Below are positions 11,991 through 22,989 of a stretch of 64,000 bases of DNA, piece by piece. Each line of letters begins with the position of its first letter. The stretch's first letter is position 1. The DNA comes from Collybia mongolica (taxonomy: Eukaryota > Basidiomycota > Agaricomycetes > Agaricales > Clitocybaceae). Position numbers and translations under genes: made by a program. The notes below the pieces were generated by a model that worked only from the letters and a program-made list of their open reading frames with translations, did no database searches and had not been told where the DNA came from. The DNA lies in NCBI GenBank assembly GCA_013420905.1, contig JAAXNY010000008.1:806001-870000 (forward strand), written 5' to 3'.

Positions 11991-13663
11991 GCAGTACCAG
12001 GCCTTGCGCTCGCCAGCATGTACCCCCGAAACTCCGGAATTTCTCGCACTTGCACTCCTCTACAGGTTTAGCATCGTTTCTTCATTTACCCTCATACGTT
12101 GTAGCAGTATCATCTCTAGGATCCATTGAGCAGTCAATATTATGTATTTCAGCTTTGCAACTCATCATTCCATCAATCCTCGAGCACAAGTTTCATTGCG
12201 TACCAATGGGGCATTTCTATTCCCGATGTTGCTATCCCTAATGTCACGCGAAAACCATTCCCAACTTTTCGCAATCTCGGTGGGCATGTGGCTCAGGGAT
12301 TTTGACCATATTTCAAACAGAATCGGGTCTCGTGCCATTCCGTTCATGGTGACATCGAGGAACTCACGCTTGGATATGAGGACGTACGTAGGCTGGGAAG
12401 ACGCTTGATGCAAAGGTAAAGACACCGACAGTGAGCACACAGGCCAGTCCCACAATCGCGTTCAAAGACTTGGCCTGAAGGTTGAATTTCGTTTTTGGTT
12501 GGCGTATCTATATGAGATTTTAGAGCATACTAGATCTATCTATATTTTGCCCGAAGCGCGCGATCATAATGGGGTAAATGGAAAGTAAGGCGGCGAGAAG
12601 CTCACTACATGAGCAGTTTATTACTTCAATATATCAAATGAAAGGCTTCGGCCCTCTCAACTGTAAAAGAATCTCCCTTCAGGCCTGATTCGTCATGTAA
12701 GTCTCTCTCACACAAACTGAAAATCTTATGGATTCTTGTCATCTTATCTGATGATTGCTCATAACTGCGATGCAGCAATCTTGGAATCAATCGCGATAAT
12801 GCAGAAGACAATTCTTGTCTGGATTATTCATCGTAAGCTTGGAGGTTTTGCGTTGATGTGACACAGGAGTCGGGAGAGTAGCGCATGGTGTCTACCGTTA
12901 CAAGCGAGCAAGGGAAAGATAATGTATTTGAATGAGTGGACACGGCTCGAAAGCGCCAAGCGACCAGGCAAGTGAAGACGGGGCTCGAGAAATGCGATAT
13001 CGATGGGGATCCAAGAGATCATTGATTACCAATGCTGTCCGAAGGCAAGACGAGTCAAACATCACCTAAAAGAAAAATCTGACAAGCAAGGAAAACGGCA
13101 AATGACTGCAACGTAGGAGCTGGTCAGACTCGTAAAGCACCCGATGTACGGTCAATAGTTTCTCGTCGATGAAGGGGTTACTGGTCGAAGGAATGGGGAC
13201 CGCACTTGAAGGACCGATTTACGCGTTAGACTGCTGGTTGGCTTCTTATCATAGGGACTGTTCTGATATGTGATTTGATTCTGAATTGTCAAAGGACTCA
13301 AAAGATATCAATCTTTCAAGTTGTTACGAACATACAGTTGCGGGGATCAGGTCTCTTGATCTTCAGAAAAATGATTTCCAGGGTTGTATCTCTTGTAACG
13401 TCGAGACCCTGTAAATGGTCTGTATGTCCACAAAGGCTTTCACTTGAGTCCTTGGTGTTTTACATTCATATGGGGTGATGGTGGTAAAGGCTATCTGTCA
13501 CCAGTCGCAGCATATAATTGCCCTTGCTGTGTGTGATTCCCTCTTACTCAACCAGTATCATGTCCAGAATTTTCGACATGACTTTCACACTCGTTCTCTA
13601 ACTCTTACATCTGTCGTACTCGCCAAGTCGAAACGAGGGCATAGATCATTACTGTGGCGCACA
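11991..13663. other. Intergenic region with a weak coding trace
   Basis: No supported gene. Near 12190-12410 two overlapping plus-strand frames look somewhat protein-like (GISIPDVAIPNVTRKPFPTF, then after a frame change SNRIGSRAIPFMVTSRNSRL), which may be a decayed exon. The rest (12.4-13.6 kb) shows nothing recognisable. Confidence 0.35.
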
Positions 13664-14684
13664 ATGGAAGCACAACCGTCTGAAGTGAAAGAGAATGTCG
13701 GCGCACCCATAAGTCTTCAAGCACCTACCAAAAACCAACGGAAGAAAGGGGAACCAGGTCAAAAGGGTGGTGCTACTAATCAGACACCCGGCGCAAAGCT
13801 ACGGGGACTCGAGAAGGATTCACCAGAAGTACGGCTCTCTAAAACCCTTTCGTGGCTCCTCCGACACGGTGCAAAGGGCGAAGGGCTGGCGATGCGTGCA
13901 GATGGATATGTAAAAGCAACTGATCTGGTGTGTCTCCCTCGTCCCCGCTCTGATTGTCAAGAAACGTTAATGGATCGCGTGCAGTTGGAGAACCCGAAGC
14001 TTAAATCACAAAGCTTACAGCTCGCGGGCCTGCAGGAAATAGTCAAGGCCGACACGAAGAAACGTTATGACCTCGTTTTCGAGGTGGATCCTTCAGCTGG
14101 CGATCCTGCGGTGGGGATCTGGTGGATCAAAGCCAACCAGGGGCATTCTATCAAGGTATGTCAGCTATTGCATTTCTTCCACTACTGGATAACGATGCCC
14201 GATCTCTTAGACAGTGAAACTGGATCTCAAACCTATCGTTGCTGTGTCTGATATACCAACAGGCATCGCAGTGCATGGGACGCAAAAGAAGGCCTGGGAA
14301 TCGATAGGTATAGATGTCTATACTATACAATCTCAAATCAGTGCTCACCCCCACCCAAGCCACGCAGGGGCTATCGAAAATGAAACGCAATCATATCCAC
14401 CTTGCGCAAGGTGTCGCTGGAGAGAACGTCATCAGCGGTCGGTCTCCTCCGCCCTTATCTTATCGTACTATACTAACATCTCAATAGGGATGAGAAACTC
14501 ATCTCAGATACTCATTTTCATCGATGTACAGAAGGCACTTGACGCCGGCATCAAGTTCTTCTTTTCCGATAATGGAGTTATCCTCACAGAAGGGAATGAC
14601 GCTGGATTTTTGGGTCCCGAATTCTTCTTGAGGGTGGAAGATGCGAAACGGATGCCACTTCCTGGGTGGGGGAAGACGAGTTGA
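13664..14684 (+). CDS. TPT1: tRNA 2'-phosphotransferase
   Basis: Five exons (13664-13927, 13985-14155, 14211-14315, 14368-14437, 14488-14684) give 268 residues. The enzyme removes the 2'-phosphate left at the splice junction after tRNA ligation, passing it to NAD+. Family signatures seen are VRLSKTLSWLLRHGA (conserved Arg-His), ADGYVKATDL, KRYDLVFE, GIWWIKANQGHSI, VHGTQKKAWESI, GLSKMKRNHIHLAQG, SGMRNSSQILIFIDVQKAL and FFFSDNGVILTEG. Length fits the family after a basic, low-complexity N-terminus. Intron 1 (57 nt) has no in-frame stop and a length divisible by three, so only comparison with the family shows that it is spliced out. Two tRNA-Lys genes in this window need exactly this splicing pathway. 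The start was taken at the first ATG that yields a basic N-terminus; a longer upstream reading frame exists but looks non-coding. Confidence 0.92.
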
Positions 14685-15036
14685 TCTTCTGCGTTAATGG
14701 GCCTCTCCGCAATCTTGTAATCGAGGCTGTGTCGTCTGTCCTACTCACAACGTATACCTAAAAGGTGCAGGCGCCCCTCACGAATCGAAGTTGTCACCAA
14801 CCCACACATGAGTTCAAACAGTCGTTACTAGAACATAAGGATAGCATAGTCTTTATACAAAACCCAGCCCGAGGGTCTAACAATAAATTCGTAACCCTCT
14901 CCAGTCCAAATTCCTTATCAATGGAAGTTGGGAGGGCTTGTACACAATATGGGGCAACGATTGGGTCCGTTGGGCGGCTGATCATGATTTCTAAGGTATT
15001 GATCCGAGGCACAGATCCTTGCCCAACACAGTCACG
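14685..15036. other. Intergenic, nothing supported
   Basis: Short spacer between TPT1 and the HET gene. No repeat, RNA or clear promoter element was seen. Confidence 0.4.
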
Positions 15037-17110
15037 ATGAGTACGCCAACAAGCTCTTGTCTAATAGGGATGGCCTCACAAGGTCGAGTGATGGGACCAG
15101 CAGCTACAGATATGGCTACTGGCCCCGACCCGGGTGAAGTAGCGACAGAACATGTCCTGTGTGAACAGTGCCACTCTTCCATCGCAAACTCTGCCACTCT
15201 CAAGAACCAGCAGCCACCTCGCGGGTCAGAAAAGTTTCGCTGCTATACTGGGAGCGACGCGCTTGAGTTGTCAACGTTGTCTCCAAGACTGGCCGGGGCT
15301 AGAACGACCACTTGCCATCTCTGCTGTCTTATCCTTGGAGCGATCCGGCAAAACCAACACCCACCAACGGGTGGGCCGATTGATGTCACTATCAATGTCT
15401 CGCGTTCGGGAGGAATCACCTTCTCAATCCACGCAGATGAAAACGGTAGGCAGAGAAGCATAGGCGAGCTTGTTATAGTTCCGCGAGATTACTTGGAAGG
15501 CCTGCCTACCTCCCCGAGTGCTGGATTTGAGTTCCCCGATTGCAGTAGCCACATCTACCGCGATGCACAACTCGCGCTATCGTTGACGTCTGAGCCATCT
15601 TTCCGCCTCGCACGTGCGTGGTTACAACAATGCCTGCAGAATCATCCTAAATGCACGGAAGCCGCTAAAATGACTATGGGTCGTCCCAGCCGGCTCATAG
15701 ACGTCGGAAGTGAGTTTGGGAAGGATCCGCGGGTTGTCGTCGTGCAACACCCGGAGGAGCTGGAATACTTGACGCTCAGCCACCGTTGGGGTGGAGCAGC
15801 GATCCTCCGACTTCTTATGGAAAACTTTGACCAGCTAACGACTGGCATCCCCATGTCCAGCCTGCCGAAAACGTTTCAAGATGCGGTCATTATCACTCGT
15901 CGTTTAGGGTAGGTTCTGCATCCTTCAGTATGACCTGTCGTAACCAGATATGGTTGATAGTTATCGATACATCTGGATCGACTCCCTCTGCATCATCCAA
16001 GACTCTCCCTCGGACTGGCGTTCCTGCGCCGCCGTAATGGGAGATATATACGCTGGCTCCTTGTGCACGGTAGCTGCGCTAACCGCACGCAATGCTTATG
16101 ACGGTGGCTGCTTTTTCGACCATATGCGCAAACCACTGTTCTTCCGCCCGTGTCGCCTCACCGAGGATTGGTGGGTCGAAGGAAACTCCAATGTCGGCCC
16201 TGATCTACGAGTAGGCTTGGCCCCAATGCCGCTTCACACACGTGCGTGGGTCGTGCAGGAGCGTATCCTTGCACCCAGGACGTTATACTATGGTTCCAAC
16301 GGGCTCGCATGGGAGTGTGTCGAGTGTTCGGCCACCGAAGTGGTGCCGATGGGGGAAGTGAGCAGATTCTCGCCCAAGGCGTCATTCTTTGCTACCCAAA
16401 AGCGTGGTAGTGATCCCGAGAGCTATTACGACAAGTGGACAGATATTCAAATTGCATACACGCGCTGTCTCTTGACCAGATTTGACGACCGCTTGGTGGC
16501 GATTTCCGGTGTGATCAAACGGGTTGAGAAGCACACAGGGTGGACGAACGTGTGGGGCCTGTGGAAGGAGCGGCTCTTCCAAGATCTGTTGTGGTTTGTC
16601 GAAGAGCCTACGAAAAGTCAAACAGAGACTGCTGAGTATCTATCTCCGACTTGGTCTTGGGTCGGGGCAGAGGGGCGGGTAATGCTAGCATTGCAGGGTT
16701 CGAGCGAAACATATCAGTGCATGGCAGAAGTCGTTAACGTCGGTTTGTTCAATGACGGGAAACAGGGATGTATTCGGCTCAGGGCGATGACGAAGGCAGT
16801 GGCGATGGCAAGAAGTACTGGCTGGAGACTGAACCCAGGAATAGAAGTACCTTCACCAGGATGGGAGGAGGTGGATTGGGATCCTGACGTTACGCCGGGA
16901 ACAGGCGACGCGGCAAAAGAGGTAAGGTGCGTTTTGATTGCGAGGGTACCCAACTACCTAGGGCCCGGCTCTGAGCCAATGGATATTGGACTAGTGGTGG
17001 CACGGCACGGCAGTGAGTGGATAAGGATCGGGGTATTCCGACAGCTGCGGGAAGGCAGCGCTTTGTTTGCAGCTGATAAGACGGATACCACGGAGTTGAC
17101 CATCCTGTAA
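15037..17110 (+). CDS. HET-domain (heterokaryon incompatibility-type) protein
   Basis: Exons 15037-15908 and 15961-17110 joined through a 52-nt intron give 673 residues. The HET domain begins with LEYLTLSHRWGG at about residue 248, followed by SLPKTFQDAVIITRRLG and, directly after the intron, YRYIWIDSLCIIQDS and the C-terminal part of the domain (IYAGSLCTVAALTARNA, then a TRAWVVQERILAPRTLYYG block). HET domains act in self/non-self recognition and programmed cell death after hyphal fusion in ascomycetes. In mushrooms they are numerous and mostly unstudied. The N-terminus carries paired cysteines (CEQCHS, CHLCCL), as in many basidiomycete HET proteins. The intron falls inside the conserved domain. 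No partner domain such as NACHT or WD40 is present. A second HET gene lies at 55.1-57.2 kb. Confidence 0.9.
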
Positions 17111-18249
17111 GTATGATGTATGATCACCAAAACGAGCAAGTGCGGTTGGCACTTTTGAGTGTCATTTCTGCGAATAATGTTATCGTCACTGAGCTAGTAA
17201 TCCATGATGAGCATAACTCACATTAAAATCCTTTCACTATTCCTCGTGGACTGGAAATTCAATCCAGCATGTTAAGTACAGATATGTCGCCTCGTTAAAC
17301 GATCCATCTGTGGAAAAGCCGCTCAGCGGTACGCCGCTGTCGCAAAGTTCGTCATTCCCGCTGTTCCCCGAAGCCCCTCGCGATAGGTTTGGCGACAAAG
17401 TGTGGCAATTACTCTCGAAGATACAAGCTTACTGGATATCAAAGTTATTGAGACAAATTTCAATAATAATTGAATTTTTCTGCGGCTCGCAACGATCCCG
17501 TGACCGACGCGTCGACCGTCCCATTGACAAGCCACGACAAAGCACTCATAAATCCTCTAACAAAAACATAAGATCCAACACATGGTGAATACATTAGACA
17601 CACAGCATAGTCTACACAACAACACATAGGTAGTTGTAAATGCGCGGACACAGAAGTGGTGGAGGGAGGGCTAAGATAATATATACTGTAACGAGTCCAC
17701 CGTTTACTATAAATCAAAAAAAAAAAAAAAGAAAACCCGGTGGTGGTGAAGGGGCTCAAGAAATCAAAGCAAGTCATAAAAAAAAAAGAAAAGGATCCAA
17801 CACGAAGCGGATAAATATACACACTAGGAAACTCCCACCAATGCGGGAGGCGGATATACTACGAGGGGCGGGGGACAACGGTGAAAAAAAAAACAAGGAA
17901 CAGATATCCAAAAAAAGGCGGGTCCAGTAGTTTTGCGACAGGACCCTCCGCCCATGATCATATATAGATAAAAGAAAGGTGACAGATAAAATGCGGGCGA
18001 GTAAAAAGTGGCATATGATATGGGATATATGACAGGCGCAACGAGCGGCAAGTAGCAGGGAACCGGGAGTCCTAGACATCCCACCCAAGTCAAGAGGCGA
18101 ATTGAGTGGGGGAGGGGGTGTGGCGGGCAGGGTAGACATAGATATCGGAACCGGCATAGATATAGGACATAGCGAGATGGGACGAGACATGGCACGGGAA
18201 AGAACAGAAGAGCAAAACGGCGAATGTAGAACGAGCCCGCGAGACCAAT
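17111..18249. other. 3' flanks of two converging genes, A-rich
   Basis: The HET gene (plus) and the GATA factor gene (minus) converge here. The stretch has several A runs (for example 17717-17731 and 17779-17788) and short open frames without family resemblance. The right part probably contains the 3' untranslated region of the GATA gene. No clear terminator was located. Confidence 0.4.
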
Positions 18250-21200
18250 CTAGGTCTGCATGGGAGTTCCGAGTGACGGGGCAGCCGGGGCCTGGGTCGG
18301 GTCAACGACCGGCCAGACACTATCCCTCCTTTCTCCGGCCTGTGTAGGTCGTACCAAGGGCACCGCTGGTGCTCCCATACTGCCCAACGAAGGCGACGTC
18401 GAGGGAGGTACCTCCTGTTGTTGCTGCTGGGGCGATTGCTGCTGTTGTTGCTGCTCCCCCTGTTGTGGGAGCTGCTGCTGCTGTGGCTGTGTCTGGGGTT
18501 GAGGCTGGCCCTGCCCTCTCGCCAACGGCGAGCCCTGTTGCTGCAACTGCGTGGGCTGCTGCACCGGCGAGCCCTGTCGACTCTGGCCCGTCCCCCGCAT
18601 CTCATCAATGCCCCTCTTCACGCCCAGTATCAACTTCTCCGTCCGTTCCACCATGTCTTCCATCCGTCGCTTCTGTTCATGCAGCTCGTAATAGTGGCGC
18701 TCCAGCTCCGCCACTGACGGAACACCGCTATTATTCATCCCGCCCATGTTGATCAGCCCCATCATCCCACTAACATCGCCGTAGTAGCTTCCGCTTCCAG
18801 GCGCCGGATACGAGGGCCCGCCAGCACCACCCGCAAGTGGCGAGTGCGTCCTGCTTGGTGCGTTCGACCCCGAACGAATATAGCTCGACGGCGCGCCGCC
18901 GCCGATTAGACCCAGGCCCGCGAAAGGCCCCAACCCGCTAGCTCCCAACGGAGGGAGGTCGAACCCAGGGCCCACCGCAAACGGCGACGAGCGATGCATC
19001 ATCTGCTGTTGATGATAATCCATATGCGGGTGATGTGGCATATGATGCTGGATGTGACCCCTCGAGGACACTCGATGTAGCTGCTGGCCCAGATGTTGTG
19101 AGTGCTGTGGTGACGCCGACCTGCCGCTGCCGCCGTCCGCCCAGCCATTCTGGCTGCGTTTCCTGGGCCTGTCACGCCCTACACTCGCACTCGTCTCTTC
19201 ACCATCCTCCTCTACCTCCTCCTTGTCGCCCGCAGAGCTCCTCGTGCGCCGTGCACTTGGAGCCACCACTCCACGACTCTTCCTTATCGCACGGCGCTTC
19301 CGCGGGGGCTGCTGCTCCTCGTCTATCTCGCCTTCCGCATCACTATCTTCTCCACCTGTACCCGACCCGCCACCACCAAGGCTGGCACGTCCGACGGCGA
19401 TGAGTGTCTCAGCCGCAGCCTGGTCGGATATGCGTCCTCCTGGTGAGGTATTCGCTCCAGGTGCGGCGGGTACACGCTTGCGTCGTTTAATCACGGTCTT
19501 CTTCATCGAGTTCGGACGGTGAGAACCGTGCAGCTTAAAGTAAAGACCTAGAATGATGAGGTTAATTTCGCCGTTTTTTAATGCTTATATGGGAATTAAA
19601 GCGGGAAAAAGGTTATCGCAAAGACTGATAAGCAGCCAATCGCAAGAGCTCTTTGCACCTTGTGCCCAACTATGTAGGCGGTAGAATCGAGAGAGTAGAG
19701 AAGCTTGACAGATGTCTATATCTGATAAGATACCACCCCTATGATTTGATGTCCCTTGAAGACTATCTCTCCCCCTGCGAGGCCAAAAAAAAAAAAAAAA
19801 GTCGCACGTCTCTGGTAGGCCACAACCCGCATCTAACCAGAGCACAAAAGACACCGAAGGAAGCCGCCGGAAAGTCACGCCACCAAAAATGTTTCAGAAG
19901 CCACCACAAGACACTCTGAACGAGGCATCCACGCATCCAAACATCATGAGTGCCTGAAATGGCTGGGTCCCAACACCCCGCGATCGGTAACCTCAATAAC
20001 CATATGATGACCCTGGCGGAATCGTGGGAAGCGAGAAAGATAACCACCCCAGAATCCCTAACCCAAAAGGCAAAAGGCAAACGAGGAGATAAACTGGGAA
20101 CTCACCACAAGCATTGCAAATATTATTACCAACGTCATCTCTTCTCCACAAGGGGGTCGTACTGGTGCCGCAGTTCGCACAACTAAGGGCGCCTACGGCA
20201 GCTTTGACCTTACGACCGTTTTGTGCATTCGGATTTCCAATCATCCCAATCCCAAGTCCCCCAGGGCCCAGTACCACGGGCTCCTCGGTGGTTGTTGTAG
20301 GTTCTGGGGACTCCTCTCCAGAGGCAGCAGTGGCACCCGCCACGACGCCTGCAGCCACAAGGGCCGCGGCGGCAGCTGCACGGGGGGATTCTGGAGGAGC
20401 ACCTGCCGATGCTGAAGCATCGGCCAGAGAAGGGTCTAAATCGACATCCATGTTCATTTCGCCGGCCACGCGGGCAGAGACCTGGGCGTTGTTGAAGGTG
20501 GGGCAGCCCGAGCACGCGGACGTGCCTCCTGTACCATCGCAGCGTCCGTCCCCAGGGCAGGTACCACCTGCATGCGCGTGGGATTGCTGTTGGGCGGGCG
20601 CATGAGCCTGTGCTTGTTGAGGGCTGCCGGAAAGTTTGGATTTAGGAGCCTTGGCTGAGGCCTGCGGCTTGAGTGCAGGGTGCATCTGGGAAGATGGAGT
20701 GTTGCCGTTAGGAGTTGAAGGGATTGCACCGTTACTTGTAGGTTGCGGAGGTGGCGTCCGACCAGGATGAGGCCGCGGCATGTGTCGCGATTTTTGATAG
20801 AGGCCTGTGAGGGCGTTTGAAGGGGGTGGTGAAAGACAAGTTGAAAGTCAGTAATCTTGTTTATCGTGTTATGACATGCAAACGGTGCGAGATGAAGATG
20901 AAATGGAGACTTGGAGATGAGTTTGCAGATGCAACGTGTTATTCGGGAGGGCACGACGCAGCTGGGCGATAGCCACGCGTCGCTAGTGATTGGACTACAT
21001 GCAGAGCGAGCACCACACCGCGATTACACTGCTCCCGACTGCGATTCCCCCGCGTGTGTTCCGATTGTACAACGTGCGATTGGACTGAACACGGAGAGTG
21101 TGCTATATGCACACTGACACGCAATGGCTGCTGCTGTCCCATCTCCACGCATGCGAGTTGCACAAAGCGGAAAGCGACTTACCACAAGCATTGCAGATGG

Positions 21201-21354
21201 GATTTCCATCCGCATCTCTCCTCCAAAGAGGAGTCTCGAGAGTGCCGCAGTTGATACAAGGCGTCCGTGTAGGCGCCAAGTTGTTAGCGGCGAAACTGAA
21301 CTCTTCCGGCTGTGGACCGGGGTGCACAGCGGACTCGAGGATGACAGGAGACAT
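18250..21354 (-). CDS. URBS1: Two-finger GATA factor of the iron/siderophore repressor class (Urbs1/SreA/Fep1)
   Basis: Exons 21354-21183, 20804-20106 and 19547-18250 give 722 residues. Finger 1 is C33-x2-C36-x17-C54-x2-C57 ([20 protein letters not shown]), finger 2 is C266-x2-C269-x17-C287-x2-C290 ([20 protein letters not shown]). Between them is the diagnostic cysteine-rich region, C140-x5-C146-x8-C155-x2-C158 ([22 protein letters not shown]). Two fingers with this spacer define the fungal repressors that bind iron or Fe-S through the spacer cysteines and shut off siderophore synthesis and uptake when iron is plentiful (family knowledge). After finger 2 come a basic stretch ([11 protein letters not shown]), a Gly/Pro-rich middle, a short coiled coil ([20 protein letters not shown]) and a glutamine-rich tail. 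Both introns cut the glycine codon right after CNAC, once in each finger. The ATG at 21354 leaves only 32 residues before finger 1, so an additional upstream exon is possible. Confidence 0.9.
19719..19733. promoter_or_regulatory. Iron-type GATA site (ATCTGATAA) inside intron 2 of the GATA factor gene
   Basis: TATCTGATAAGATAC contains ATCTGATAA, matching the ATCWGATAA sequence bound by SreA/Urbs1-class repressors. The same 15 bases recur upstream at 22990-23004. Confidence 0.5.
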
Positions 21355-22989
21355 TATGAAGGGAGTAGGACGGGGGAGACGACGAGCAAGGGTGCCCGAG
21401 GAAGTTGGAGGACAAGGTGGGGGTAGAAATCAAAGTGTTCAAGATAAACCTGAGATATCTAGCCCGTCGGCCAATCAGCTTACTTCAATTTGATTACGAT
21501 AACCGATTCAAACTCAGCTTAGCCATCTCATCTAAACCCTAAGTTTTTCGATCTGATATGCACGTAATCTCGAGCCTGATTAGATCAGCACACGTTCCAG
21601 CCACCTCCTCTCCAATTCCTCCGTCCAGCCCACTCCAAATCAATCTTTTTTTTCCCTTGAGGTCACACAACTCGGCCTATCTCTTGGTAGTCTTCAGAGA
21701 GGAAGTCCCCTCAATCATCTCTGCGTCCGAAGCAAACCCTGACATATTGACATCGACACGTCAGGGCCGCCCGAAAAAAAAATAAACATCGTCACTTTCC
21801 CCAGGTCCGAAGCCCCAACTCGAGCCGAGCTACATACAACTATTCATTCCGCATTTCTCCCAGTATCCCCGCACCCACCGCTTATACTATATACACCTAA
21901 TATCATGCCTTGAGTTCACATTTCATTCAACGCATAATGAGTGCCAAATCTGCCTCCCAAAAAAATTTCCAGCAAGCATCTACGCAACGCCCTGATCCGA
22001 TTAAGTACCAACGCCGCCGGCGATCGTTTCAGCTCAACCGAGAAATTGGCCAAAGTCGCCGTCTTCCCAGGTCATCTCCTCTTCTCGAGGCTGGCTTCCC
22101 CTCCATCCTTCCCAGCCACCTTCCCCCCGTCGACCCGCCCAGCCACTCCTAAACTTCCCAGCAGCCAAAATATTACAGCAGGTTCACGACACAACTTCCC
22201 TACCCCCCGTACTTTTGCTCTCACCCCGGCATCACTCGGCAGTTCCCTCGCCGTTCTAACTCCGCGGCAACGGCGACTTTGCGACACCTTTTTTTAAAAA
22301 CACCCCAAAATAAGCGCCCACCGCTATCGACGCCGTTGCTACCCGTTCTTTCCCGTTTCCGTCGAGCCACGTTTTACATCCATGTCTGTAGGAAATACCA
22401 CATAGGCCTGTAACATCTTGGGCATTCACTTGCAAAACTCTAGCTATTGAAGTTTGAATCCGCCGTACCCTGGTCCAGATCCCCCTTACTACCTCCGTCA
22501 CAACACCAAGATGAAGATCATCTCCGTAATTGCCGCATCTAATTCAATCGCGCGTACAGAAACATGCACCCCGTCACCATCGCCCCTCCTCCCAGGCTGT
22601 TACTTTTTTTTTTTTTTTTGATTAGATCAAGCCGTCATCTCGGACGCGATCCGACACGATACCGGCATCTTGTTTAATTGACATGTAACATTCAACATCG
22701 CGACTTTCCACGAAAGGGGTAAGCGGAAACAGAAAACGATCGAGCCTCGGGGACCTTGCCACGTCAACAGCCCAAGTTACTGGAGCCAGGTTGTTGCACA
22801 CTGTGGGATCGCCAGTTCACAAGAGCAATAACGACCAGTTCTAGTACTACACAAACTGAATCCATGCTGAGCAGATAACGATGAGAGTCAAATGAGCACG
22901 ACGGAACCAAAAACGCCCAGAGGGCAACCGATCGTGTAGCACATCCGAGCCCCCGCTCCGAAATCTCCCAATGCCGCTGGGGAACACAG

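Noticed and set aside
11570..12055. Minus-strand frames of 161 and 114 residues rich in Ser/Ala/Leu
   Set aside because: They are mirror images of the repetitive coiled-coil exon on the plus strand; repetitive GC-rich DNA keeps all frames open.
18090..18608. Minus-strand frame of 172 residues at the end of the GATA factor gene
   Set aside because: Frame-shifted shadow of the glutamine-rich tail (CAG repeats).
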